NCBI GenBank assembly: GCA_016342415.1
Contig: JAEIOD010000001.1
Coordinates: forward strand, 1-64,000
Reading direction: 5' to 3'
DNA from: Clostridiales bacterium
GTDB taxonomy: Bacteria > Bacillota > Clostridia > Peptostreptococcales > Acidaminobacteraceae
Length of the DNA stretch: 64,000 nt
How positions within the stretch are numbered: position 1 is the stretch's first letter; the number at the start of each line of letters is the position of its first letter. Below are positions 53,173 to 62,062 of this stretch, piece after piece. The notes beneath the pieces are model-generated. The model made no database searches. It was not told the origin of the DNA and saw only the letters and a list, made by a program, of their open reading frames with translations. Position numbers and translations under genes: made by a program.

Positions 53173-55350
53173 CTACTCGATTAATATTTCAGTAATAGCC
53201 TCTAGGTAGCTTGCCATTTGTTCATAGTTTTCTTTTCTAAGTCCCATCTTCATCTTAAATAATAATGTATTAATATGTTCTTCTTCAAAATTCTCACGTA
53301 GTAAATCAATTGATTGGTCTATCAGCTTACAATTTTTAACTTTTAGAGACTTACTTAATGAGCTCAGGATTTTATGAACATCAAAGGATTTTGAAGTCAC
53401 TTCAAAATTCACAAACTTTTTTTTCGAAATCAGATTAGATACCAAATCACTCAAGACTTTTAAGTCTACAGGTTTAGCAATAAATCGATCAAAACCGTAT
53501 GACATAATTTCCTCTTTTTCATTTTTCAAAGCCAATGCTGTTAAAGCCACTACAGGTGTTGTCTTGTCTTGTTTCCTAATAAACTCAACGGCTTCCAGTC
53601 CATTCATGACAGGCATTTGGATATCCATAATAATTAAATCAAAATGATAGTGATTATAACGTTCAATTGCCTCTTTACCATTATTTACGACAGTAACATT
53701 ATAACCAGACATTTCTAACTGCCTGCTGATAACCATTTGATTGATTACATCGTCTTCTGCTAGTAAAACCTGTCCATTATAGATTTGCTCAAGCGGAGTA
53801 TCCCCTATATCATCTATTACATTCAAACTTGCACGTTTAACAGGAATTGTAACAATAAAAATTGATCCCTTTCCAACTTGCGATTCAAATTTAATTCTAC
53901 CTTTCAACAATTTAATCAATTGGCTACTTATAGTTAAACCAAGCCCTGTGCCACCTTTCCTTCTTGTATACGTGTCATCACCTTGAGTAAAACTTGCGAA
54001 CAATTTTTCTTTAAAAGAGTCATCTATTCCAATACCAGTATCCATCACTTTTATTATCAGATTATCATCACTCATGTAGCCTTCGACTTTGACATATCCA
54101 TACTCTGTAAATTTTAGTGCATTATATATTAAATTTATGAGTATTTGTTTTATTTTTCCAGGATCACTTATTATTTTAATATTTATCAAAGACGAGACAT
54201 CTAATGTAAATTCAAGGTTTTTTTCTTTTGCTTTGAACTTGTATTCATTGACTACATCTCTAAAAATTTGCATAGCAAAAAATTCCTTTTGGTGAACAGG
54301 CATTTTACCAACTTCTATTTTTGATAAATCCAATATATTGTTTATAAGACTTAATAACGACTCACTTGAACTCTTTGCTATTTCAAGATTTTCTATAAGT
54401 TCAGGTTGTTGTAAACTTCTACAAGTCAAATCGATCATACCGATAATCCCATTTAAAGGTGTTCTTATTTCATGACTCATATTGGCTATAAAAGCACTTT
54501 TCATATGACTCGCTTCTACTGCATTTTTTCTTGCGAGTGATATAGTCTCTTCATATTCAATTTGACTGGTTATATCTTGAAGTATCAATAGAGTTTTTGC
54601 CATTTCATTTTCTTTTATCGATAAAAAACTAATTCTATAATCACAACTAATAATTTTATCATCGATAATATGGTGAAACTGTTTATGTAATGTTTCATAT
54701 TTTCCTGTATTATAGGCGCTGTCCAATAATTGAAACCTTAAGGGACAGGTAACACATTGTTCTCCTAAACCACATAATCTATCTACAGCATTTTCACATT
54801 TTAAAATATTTCCAACCAAAGAATCGCCTGTCACTATTGAACCGACTTTAAATCTTTTATTAATATAAGTATTATAACTTCCTACAGTGCGATTTTCATT
54901 AACGATCATTATTCCCAGAGGAAGTGAATCCAATATCAATTGTAAATTCTCTTTTTGATGTACCAGCTGTTTCTCTAGTCTTATAAAGTCTGTAATATCC
55001 CTAAAATTAATTACAACGATTGGTGGTGCATCATCCGCAACAAGACGTGAAAAACTGGCTGACAAGTATTTTACAGCTCTATGGTTATTGACAATATAAG
55101 AACCCGGTTTTAATCCGGTTTGTTTACCTGTTGCAAAAACATAATCCACTAACTTGCTTATAATACTTCCATCAACTACTGTTGACACATTAAATACATC
55201 CTCAATATCGGTTAACAGAATCCTATCAATATCCATACCGAGGATTGACATTGCTTTATGATTACAATAGGTTATTCTTTTGGTATTGTCGATACATACA
55301 ACACCATCTCCTAAAGCATTCAAAACCTCAAAATAATTTATTTGGTCCAT
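53173..55350 (-). CDS. PAS-containing hybrid sensor histidine kinase
   Basis: From ATG 55350 the protein has 725 residues and no membrane helix. Two PAS domains occupy about residues 1-120 and 130-260. The second carries a Cys cluster (LCGLGEQCVTCPLRFQ), suggesting a metal or redox site. The kinase core follows (FIANMSHEIRTPLNGIIGMI, DTGIGID, GGTGLGLTIS), and a receiver with DLIIMDIQMPVMNG. The C-terminal 70 residues are helical, Hpt-like in position but without a clear His motif. The start lies eight bases after the cheD stop, so it belongs to the chemosensory operon. Confidence 0.88.
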   Translation of the reverse strand: MDQINYFEVLNALGDGVVCIDNTKRITYCNHKAMSILGMDIDRILLTDIEDVFNVSTVVDGSIISKLVDYVFATGKQTGLKPGSYIVNNHRAVKYLSASFSRLVADDAPPIVVINFRDITDFIRLEKQLVHQKENLQLILDSLPLGIMIVNENRTVGSYNTYINKRFKVGSIVTGDSLVGNILKCENAVDRLCGLGEQCVTCPLRFQLLDSAYNTGKYETLHKQFHHIIDDKIISCDYRISFLSIKENEMAKTLLILQDITSQIEYEETISLARKNAVEASHMKSAFIANMSHEIRTPLNGIIGMIDLTCRSLQQPELIENLEIAKSSSESLLSLINNILDLSKIEVGKMPVHQKEFFAMQIFRDVVNEYKFKAKEKNLEFTLDVSSLINIKIISDPGKIKQILINLIYNALKFTEYGYVKVEGYMSDDNLIIKVMDTGIGIDDSFKEKLFASFTQGDDTYTRRKGGTGLGLTISSQLIKLLKGRIKFESQVGKGSIFIVTIPVKRASLNVIDDIGDTPLEQIYNGQVLLAEDDVINQMVISRQLEMSGYNVTVVNNGKEAIERYNHYHFDLIIMDIQMPVMNGLEAVEFIRKQDKTTPVVALTALALKNEKEEIMSYGFDRFIAKPVDLKVLSDLVSNLISKKKFVNFEVTSKSFDVHKILSSLSKSLKVKNCKLIDQSIDLLRENFEEEHINTLLFKMKMGLRKENYEQMASYLEAITEILIE

Positions 55351-55357
55351 ACGACAC

Positions 55358-55828
55358 CTATATGTGCATTTCTTTTTTTTTAATAATGACTTCGCCACTT
55401 TTTACATCAATTTCTACCGAACGACTAAACCGGCCTAACACTTCTGTGGCATCATAATCAAGATTATAACCTTCTAAAATGGTTTTTATCTTATGCACAT
55501 TCCTTTCACCAACTTTAAAAACATCTGTTGCATGAGATGAAACAGCACCCCCCACAAGCATAATTTGAAGATGTTCAGGTCTGCAATATGGGCGATTTAC
55601 AAAAAAATCTATTAATTTTGGTACTATATCACTTGCAAAATAAGCCTCCTTGGCTAGTATTCTTTTGTGATTTACATCTTGGTTAGGTAAAACAATATGT
55701 GCCATGGCGGTACATTTAGTTTTTGTGCAATGTATAATTAATGCAACACAAGATCCAAGAGCATGAGTATTCAGGCTCTCATTTTTTGAATCAGTTATTA
55801 CATATTCCCCAATACCTACTGAAATCAT
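55358..55828 (-). CDS. cheD: Chemoreceptor glutamine deamidase CheD
   Basis: This 156-residue protein shows the CheD motif LGSCVALIIHCTKTKCTAMA, with the catalytic Cys in GSC and the His in MAHIVLP. The segment QIMLVGGAV and GERNVHKIK complete the family pattern. It deamidates glutamines in chemoreceptors and in Gram-positives also interacts with CheC. No cheC is seen here. AAGGTG precedes the ATG, and it follows cheB by three bases. Confidence 0.92.
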   Translation of the reverse strand: MISVGIGEYVITDSKNESLNTHALGSCVALIIHCTKTKCTAMAHIVLPNQDVNHKRILAKEAYFASDIVPKLIDFFVNRPYCRPEHLQIMLVGGAVSSHATDVFKVGERNVHKIKTILEGYNLDYDATEVLGRFSRSVEIDVKSGEVIIKKKEMHI

Positions 55829-55831
55829 AAG

Positions 55832-56839
55832 TCACCTTAAGGATTTCATAATATAGTGTCCCATCAAATCCAGTGAAACTTGTTTAGTTACACCACCTAA
55901 TTCATATGCAGCTTTTGGCATTCCATATACAACACAGGACTTTTCGTCTTGTCCAAGTGTTACAGCACCTTTTCTTTTCATTTTAGCAATTCCTCTTGCC
56001 CCATCATATCCCATGCCTGTTAAAATGACAGCAAGCGTTCTATCTAAAAGTACTTCTGACATGGAGTTGAATAAAACGTCAACAGATGGACAGTGTCCAT
56101 TTACCTTTTCACCTTCAAACACTTTTAGACAATATCGTGTACCGCTTTTCACAATTTTCATATGTTTATCACCGGGAGCCAAATAAACATGATTCTTTTC
56201 GATTACATCTCCTGTTTCAGCTTCTTTGACTATAAAATGTGTTTGATTATTCAATCTTTCTGCAAACATTCTAGAAAACACCGGTGGGATATGCTGAACA
56301 ATAACAATACCAGGAATATTCTTAGGCAGCTGTGTAAGAAGGTTATAAATAGCTTCTGTACCACCAGTTGATGCACCTATTCCAATGACCGCGTGTTTTA
56401 CATATTCTTTTTTTGATTCTAACATTTTAGGCTTCTCAGCTTTTTCAATAATTTTAGCCTTGGATGCGGCTTTGATTTTATCAATAATATTATATATAAA
56501 TTTTTCCACACTTCTTGGAACTTCCAAACTGGGTTTTGTCACAAAATCTACAGCGCCTGATTCCATTGCGTCAAAAACTCGATTGCTGACTGAACTGATC
56601 ACGATTACAGGTACTGGATACTGCGGTATCAGTCTTTTTACAAATTCAATACCATCCATTCTAGGCATTTCAATGTCACATGTGATAACATCTGGATGAA
56701 ATTGAAGTATTTTGTCTCTTGCATCATATGCATCAACCGCTTTTCCAACAACATGTATTTGTGGATCCGACTGGATTCCTTTTGCTATGACCTCTCTAAA
56801 TACCATACTATCATCAACAATAAGCACTTTTATTGCCAT
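55832..56839 (-). CDS. cheB: Chemotaxis response regulator methylesterase CheB
   Basis: This 335-residue protein has an N-terminal receiver with Asp55 in VITCDIEMPRMDG. The C-terminal methylesterase domain follows, with the catalytic Ser in GIGASTGGTEA, His in VIVQHIPPVFSRMF and Asp in TGMGYDGARG. It removes methyl groups from receptor glutamates and deamidates glutamines when phosphorylated by CheA. It lies between cheR and cheD. Confidence 0.95.
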   Translation of the reverse strand: MAIKVLIVDDSMVFREVIAKGIQSDPQIHVVGKAVDAYDARDKILQFHPDVITCDIEMPRMDGIEFVKRLIPQYPVPVIVISSVSNRVFDAMESGAVDFVTKPSLEVPRSVEKFIYNIIDKIKAASKAKIIEKAEKPKMLESKKEYVKHAVIGIGASTGGTEAIYNLLTQLPKNIPGIVIVQHIPPVFSRMFAERLNNQTHFIVKEAETGDVIEKNHVYLAPGDKHMKIVKSGTRYCLKVFEGEKVNGHCPSVDVLFNSMSEVLLDRTLAVILTGMGYDGARGIAKMKRKGAVTLGQDEKSCVVYGMPKAAYELGGVTKQVSLDLMGHYIMKSLR

Positions 56840-56848
56840 AAAATACCT

Positions 56849-57664
56849 CTATACCTTTCTATACACAGCAGGTTTAATGTACTTTAACTGTGTTTTATTT
56901 CTATCAATAGATTCCGAATGACCTATAAATAGATACCCTCCATATTCTAAAGCATTATAAAATTTATTGATTAACTCCTCTTTGGTCTTATTATCAAAGT
57001 AAATCATCACATTTCTACAAAAGATAACATGAAACTTTGCTTTGAAAGGAAAATTTTGTTCCAATAAGTTAAAACGTCTATAAATAACTTGAGATCTCAT
57101 ATGTTCTTTGATTTGATAACTCATAGTATCAAGTTTATTAAAATAGTTCACAACCCACATTTTTGGTATAGAGTCTACTTTTTCTTTCATATAAATACCC
57201 TTTTTAGCTGTATCCAATACATCTAAAGAAATATCTGTTGCCAATAGTTTTTTATCCCATTTCACAATTTCCTTACCAAAATAGTCTTCTAGTATCATAG
57301 CTAAAGTGTAAGGTTCTTCTCCAGTGGAACTAGCAGCACACCACACTCTTAAATCTCTATTTTTTATTGTAGACTTCATAAATGGCAACACTTCTGTTTG
57401 TAAATAACCAAAATGTTCCGATTCTCTCATAAAATAGGTATGATTGGTCGTTATTCTGTCAATTACTTTGCTAAGCACAACACCTTCATCATCTTTTTTA
57501 AGATAGTCATAAAAATCCATAAAAGACTCCATTTGGAGTTCTGTCACCAACGATGTCAATCGACCCATCAGTAAGGCTTTTTTTTCTTGTTTTAAGTGAA
57601 TGCCACTACATTCTTTTATATAGTTTGCCAATAATCTAAATTCATCATTTGTTATTTTAATCAT
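56849..57664 (-). CDS. cheR: Chemoreceptor methyltransferase CheR
   Basis: This 271-residue protein has the N-terminal helical domain and the SAM-binding domain of CheR. Key blocks are RITTNHTYFMRESEHF, LRVWCAASSTGEEPYTLAMI and VIFCRNVMIYFD. It methylates glutamates of the MCPs encoded in the operon. A G/C-rich hairpin separates it from the upstream MCP gene, which may lower its expression relative to the receptors. Confidence 0.95.
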   Translation of the reverse strand: MIKITNDEFRLLANYIKECSGIHLKQEKKALLMGRLTSLVTELQMESFMDFYDYLKKDDEGVVLSKVIDRITTNHTYFMRESEHFGYLQTEVLPFMKSTIKNRDLRVWCAASSTGEEPYTLAMILEDYFGKEIVKWDKKLLATDISLDVLDTAKKGIYMKEKVDSIPKMWVVNYFNKLDTMSYQIKEHMRSQVIYRRFNLLEQNFPFKAKFHVIFCRNVMIYFDNKTKEELINKFYNALEYGGYLFIGHSESIDRNKTQLKYIKPAVYRKV

Positions 57665-57676
57665 ATTCCACCCTTA

Positions 57677-57698
57677 AAAGGGAGGCAGGCCTCCCTTT
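57677..57698 (-). other. Intercistronic hairpin between MCP and cheR
   Basis: AAAGGGAGGC pairs perfectly with GCCTCCCTTT across two bases. Only a short T run follows on the minus strand, so it is a weak terminator or processing hairpin rather than a full stop. Confidence 0.7.
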
Positions 57699-57702
57699 CT
57701 AT

Positions 57703-59382
57703 CTAGTATTTTTCAAAGTCTGAATCACTTAAAGATATCTGTTTAACATCTTGCTTTATTGAACCAGCATTACCTTTCATGTTTTCTAACATCTTTAAAA
57801 CATCAGGATTGATATCATTTGAATCTGAGAAACTTTTTTTCAATTTAAATGTTGATACTTGCTGTTTCAACATATCAGCTTGACCTGATAGTTCCTCACT
57901 TGCGGCTGCTGTCTCTTCTGCAGTTGCACTTGTTGTCTGAACAACATCTGATATTTGGGTCAATCCTTGATTAATCTGCTCAACACCTAAAGCTTGTTCA
58001 TTAGAAGCGGTTGCAATATCACCAACAATTTCCGAAGCTTGAGAAACACCTTCAACTATTTGTGTTAATGCCTCTGCTGTTTCATTTGCAATCTTAGTTC
58101 CACCTTCAACTTTTTCAATTGAACCTTCAATCATAGTTGTGGTTTCTTTGGCTGCATTAGCTGACCTAGCAGCAAGATTTCTTACTTCCTCAGCTACTAC
58201 AGCAAATCCTTTACCATGTTGTCCTGCTCTTGCAGCTTCAACAGCAGCATTAAGTGCTAATATATTTGTTTGGAATGCAATATCATCAATTACTTTAATA
58301 ATTTTCGAAATATTATTAGAAGATTCATTGATGTCAGACATTGCATTTAACATATCAACCATTTGCCTATTACCCTTTTCCGCATGTTTATAAGCAGTCA
58401 TGGCCATATCTCTTGCTTTTTCTGCATTGCTTGCATTTGCCTTTGTTTGACTTGAGATTTCTTCTACAGATGCTGTCAATTCCTCAATGGAACTGGCTTG
58501 TTCTGTTGCACCTTGAGAAAGAGACATACTTGAATCTGACAATTGTCTCGAACCTGAAGCAACTTGTTCTGAGGCATTATTGATATTAGTCATTACCGAG
58601 TTGATGTTTTTTGTCATCATATTAAATGCTTTACCAAGCAATCCAACTTCATCTTTGGTATCCAAATCAATTTCTACAGCTAAATTACCATCTGCTATTT
58701 GATTGGCTGCGACTAGAATTTTATTAATCGGACGACTGATAATACGAGCAATGATGATACCAAAACCAACTGCTACTATAACTGCAATTATTATTAATAT
58801 CGTCATTATTTGAATAGATGATTTTGTTAACTCGTCATTTGTAATCGCTTTTTCCTTTGCATCATCAACTTTCATTGAAACCAATAAGTCAATGGCATTT
58901 TTTTCAGCATCAGCTGCAATTCTCATGTCACCTTTAATTAATAAATAAGCTTCTGCATCTTGATTATTGATACACAGATTGTAATAGTCTTCTAAATATG
59001 ATCCGAAATCAGCTCTAGTCACCATAAAATCACTAAATGCATCTTTCATGTCTTGAGATAAGGCTTTCTCTTCAAAACTTTTTGATAAAACATCTAATTC
59101 ATCAATAATGCTTAAAATATTTTGATACATCTGATCAATTTTTTCTTCCTCTTCTTCTAAAATCATATCTCTTGTATTCACACGAATTCTTTGAAATAAC
59201 TTCGCCATATCAGCCGCTTCAGCAAGAGGTACTGTCATATTTGCATATAGGACATGTCCATTTTCATCTATTTTTGTGATATTGCTCATACCAACAGCGC
59301 CTACGACACCTGCCAGTATCGCTACAATTACGAATGCGATTATCAATTTAGTCGTTATTTTCATGTTCAAAAACCATTTCAT
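57703..59382 (-). CDS. Methyl-accepting chemotaxis protein
   Basis: This 559-residue receptor has a first membrane helix (about 10-32, [20 protein letters not shown]), a four-helix-bundle ligand domain (about 33-185) and a second helix (about 190-210). A HAMP domain ([20 protein letters not shown]) is followed by the long signalling hairpin. The tip reads [20 protein letters not shown] only at one flank; the conserved core is [20 protein letters not shown] and [15 protein letters not shown]. The ligand is unknown. It lies between cheW and cheR. Confidence 0.93.
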   Translation of the reverse strand: MKWFLNMKITTKLIIAFVIVAILAGVVGAVGMSNITKIDENGHVLYANMTVPLAEAADMAKLFQRIRVNTRDMILEEEEEKIDQMYQNILSIIDELDVLSKSFEEKALSQDMKDAFSDFMVTRADFGSYLEDYYNLCINNQDAEAYLLIKGDMRIAADAEKNAIDLLVSMKVDDAKEKAITNDELTKSSIQIMTILIIIAVIVAVGFGIIIARIISRPINKILVAANQIADGNLAVEIDLDTKDEVGLLGKAFNMMTKNINSVMTNINNASEQVASGSRQLSDSSMSLSQGATEQASSIEELTASVEEISSQTKANASNAEKARDMAMTAYKHAEKGNRQMVDMLNAMSDINESSNNISKIIKVIDDIAFQTNILALNAAVEAARAGQHGKGFAVVAEEVRNLAARSANAAKETTTMIEGSIEKVEGGTKIANETAEALTQIVEGVSQASEIVGDIATASNEQALGVEQINQGLTQISDVVQTTSATAEETAAASEELSGQADMLKQQVSTFKLKKSFSDSNDINPDVLKMLENMKGNAGSIKQDVKQISLSDSDFEKY

Positions 59383-59394
59383 TATCAGATCCCC

Positions 59395-59883
59395 CTAATC
59401 ACTTAATTGAGTTAATTCACTTAATTCATCATTACTTAATAATTTCTCACAATCAATTATTAATACAACACTATTTTCATGTTTCCCTACACTTTTAATA
59501 TATTTTCTGCCCGTACCACCCACCATAGGTGGAGGCACAATATTCTCGTCAGCGATTTCCAATACTTCTGAGACAGCATCAACAATGATACCTATGGAAA
59601 CCTCATTAACTTGCACCACAACAATACAAGTACGGTCATTATATTCAATTGTTTCTCTTTTAAACTTAGCTCTTGCATCCATTACAGGGATAATTTGACC
59701 TCTCAAATTAATTATCCCTTTAATAAATTCAGGAAATTCCGGTACAACTGTTATCGGTTGTATCCCTACAATTTCCGTAACATATAAGATATCAATACCA
59801 TAAAATTCAGCTCCTAAAGAAAAGGTCAGGAACTTTCCCTTCATAGTATCTTCAAGCATATCATCTAACATATTATCTTCCAT
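59395..59883 (-). CDS. cheW: Chemotaxis coupling protein CheW
   Basis: This 162-residue protein consists of one CheW domain. Typical segments are FLTFSLGAEFYGIDILYVTE, IKGIINLRGQIIPVMDARAK and SIGIIVDAVSEVLEI. It links receptors to the kinase CheA. Its start overlaps the end of cheA by 11 bases, with GGGAGG upstream. Confidence 0.95.
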   Translation of the reverse strand: MEDNMLDDMLEDTMKGKFLTFSLGAEFYGIDILYVTEIVGIQPITVVPEFPEFIKGIINLRGQIIPVMDARAKFKRETIEYNDRTCIVVVQVNEVSIGIIVDAVSEVLEIADENIVPPPMVGGTGRKYIKSVGKHENSVVLIIDCEKLLSNDELSELTQLSD

Positions 59884-61960
59884 TAATACCTCCCATTACT
59901 GTAGAAACATTAAGCGCTTTCACATCTAATATCAAACTGATATTACCATCTCCTAAAAGCGTGCAGCCAGATAAACCTTTTACATTTTTATATTGTTTTA
60001 TATAATTGGGCAAGGTCTTAACTACAACTTGCTGCTGACCTAACAACTCATCTGCAAATAAACAGCTACTTCTACCATCTTCTTCAATCATAATCAGTAT
60101 GCCTTCATCACACGACGTAATATCAGTAGGAATATCATAATGTTTATGTAATCTTAGTACAGGATAACACTCACCTCTTAACATAATCATCTCAAGACCA
60201 CTTGGATCTTTGAAAACAGCATCACTTTTAGGTCTAAAGGATTCTTTAATCGTCATCAATGGTAACGTAAATCTTGAATCACCCACTTTTAAATTCATGC
60301 CATCAATAATTGCTAATGTTAGTGGAATCTTAAGTGTAATCGTTGTACCCTTTTGCTCCTCACTTTCAACGATAACAGAGCCACCGACATTTCCGATATT
60401 CTTACACACCACATCCATACCGACACCACGTCCTGAAAACTCGGTCACAGCTTCATTTGTCGAAAAACCAGGATTAAGAATGAACTGAAATATATCGCTT
60501 TCTTTCAACTCCTCAAACGCTTTATCCGTTAATCCATTCGAGAAGGCTTTTTTATAAATCTTATTCTTGTTTAGGCCCTTACCATCGTCTTTTATAATGA
60601 TTAGAACATTGCTTCCAGAATTTCTAGCTTCCAGATGTATTAAACCGTGTTCTGATTTTTCAAGTTTTATCCTTGTTTCCGGTGGTTCAATTCCATGATC
60701 GATTGCATTTCGTATTATATGCATTAGAGGATCACTAATTTTCTCAATTATACTTTTATCAACTTCAGTTTCCTCACCTATTACATCAAGAACAACTTCT
60801 TTACCAAGCTTACGGTTCATATCTCTTACAATTCGATGCATTTTCATGAAAGTAGTCGATAAAGGTACCATTCTAATACCCATAACCATATCCTGCAGAT
60901 CCGCTGAAATCTTCTGAAGTTGTCTTGAAGCTTTATCAAAACTTTCAATTTCCAAAGAAGTGACTTCAGGATTTTGTGTAACCATGGACTCTGCGATTAC
61001 CAACTCACCCACCATGTTCATCAGTTTATCCAATTTCTCCACATGAACACTGATCATTGCCTGTTCTTTTGTTTTTTCTGTTACTTCCTTTTTTTCTTTA
61101 TACTTCTTAGAAGTTTTTGGTACTTTAATTTCTTCTGACAGTTCTTCTGACGATGCTTCCTGCTGATACTCTAAAGACAGTTTATTAAAAAGTTCTGCTT
61201 CAATCGTTTGAAGTGTTAAATCCTTTAAGAAAATTGTACTTTCAAAAAATGATTTTACCTCATCCAATGGTTTTAAAGTACTAATAATGATTTTAAAACC
61301 GTCTTTTCTAATCACCTCCGCTGATAGTTCGTTATCAATGATATCATTAGGAAAATAATAGGCTTGAGTTGAAAATTCCAAAGCATTTTGAACAACAGAG
61401 TACGCACGAATATTTTCCATTTCACAGCCATCTTCAAAACTTAGAACAGCTTGAAACAAAGTCACCTGTTCAGGTTGAGTACTCGGTCTAATATAATATT
61501 TTTGCTTCTGTTTTTTTGCCTGAATCTCTTTTTCATCAATTAATCCATTTTTTACTTTAATGGTTTGAATTAAATTTTCAATTTCAACTTTTAAAGAAGA
61601 AGGGTCTCCATCAACATCATCTTTATTCTTTACCTTTATTAATTCGATTTTAAAAAAATCAATACTCTCCAAAACTAAGTCTACTAAACTAGAAAAATCG
61701 TATTCCAAGTTATTTTCTTTTCTAATGATATAGAACATATCCTCTAAAACATGTGCTAAACCGCTGATATTGTTGTACATCATCATAGAAGATGACCCTT
61801 TAATCGTATGCATATATCTAAATATCACATTGATAGAATCTTCAGTAAAAGTATCACCCATTTCACTTTGAATCATCTCCTGTTCTAACGTCTCCAGTAT
61901 TTGAGATGTTTCATGTAAATATGCTTGTAACATAGGTTCGTCTATAAAATTGCTGGTCAT
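59873..61960 (-). CDS. cheA: Chemotaxis histidine kinase CheA
   Basis: The ATG at 61960, behind AAAGGGG, gives 695 residues. The P1 Hpt domain has the phospho-accepting His51 in RYMHTIKGSSSMM. A P2-like linker is followed by the dimerisation domain (EKLDKLMNMVGELVIAESMV). The ATPase domain has IIRNAIDHGIEPPETR, DDGKGLNKNK and FSGRGVGMDVV. The C-terminal regulatory domain is CheW-like. It phosphorylates CheY and CheB and perhaps the operon's single-domain regulator. Confidence 0.95.
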   Translation of the reverse strand: MTSNFIDEPMLQAYLHETSQILETLEQEMIQSEMGDTFTEDSINVIFRYMHTIKGSSSMMMYNNISGLAHVLEDMFYIIRKENNLEYDFSSLVDLVLESIDFFKIELIKVKNKDDVDGDPSSLKVEIENLIQTIKVKNGLIDEKEIQAKKQKQKYYIRPSTQPEQVTLFQAVLSFEDGCEMENIRAYSVVQNALEFSTQAYYFPNDIIDNELSAEVIRKDGFKIIISTLKPLDEVKSFFESTIFLKDLTLQTIEAELFNKLSLEYQQEASSEELSEEIKVPKTSKKYKEKKEVTEKTKEQAMISVHVEKLDKLMNMVGELVIAESMVTQNPEVTSLEIESFDKASRQLQKISADLQDMVMGIRMVPLSTTFMKMHRIVRDMNRKLGKEVVLDVIGEETEVDKSIIEKISDPLMHIIRNAIDHGIEPPETRIKLEKSEHGLIHLEARNSGSNVLIIIKDDGKGLNKNKIYKKAFSNGLTDKAFEELKESDIFQFILNPGFSTNEAVTEFSGRGVGMDVVCKNIGNVGGSVIVESEEQKGTTITLKIPLTLAIIDGMNLKVGDSRFTLPLMTIKESFRPKSDAVFKDPSGLEMIMLRGECYPVLRLHKHYDIPTDITSCDEGILIMIEEDGRSSCLFADELLGQQQVVVKTLPNYIKQYKNVKGLSGCTLLGDGNISLILDVKALNVSTVMGGINGR

Positions 61961-62027
61961 TATTATCACCCCTTTCATCCTATTAGCCATTATTACCCAG
62001 TCGAAACACCTTTACTCAAAAAAAAAA

Positions 62028-62055
62028 ATGAAAGTTAGTAGATACTAACTCTCAT
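62028..62055 (-). terminator. Rho-independent terminator after the upstream MCP gene
   Basis: ATGAAAGTTAGTA pairs with TACTAACTCTCAT at 12 of 13 positions. On the minus strand it is followed by ten or more T. cheA must therefore depend on read-through or its own promoter. Confidence 0.85.
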
Positions 62056-62062
62056 TACTTTT

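Noticed and set aside
61035-61055. HVE motif in cheA considered as an rlmD tail
   Set aside because: It is part of the conserved CheA dimerisation region (SVHVEKLDKL).
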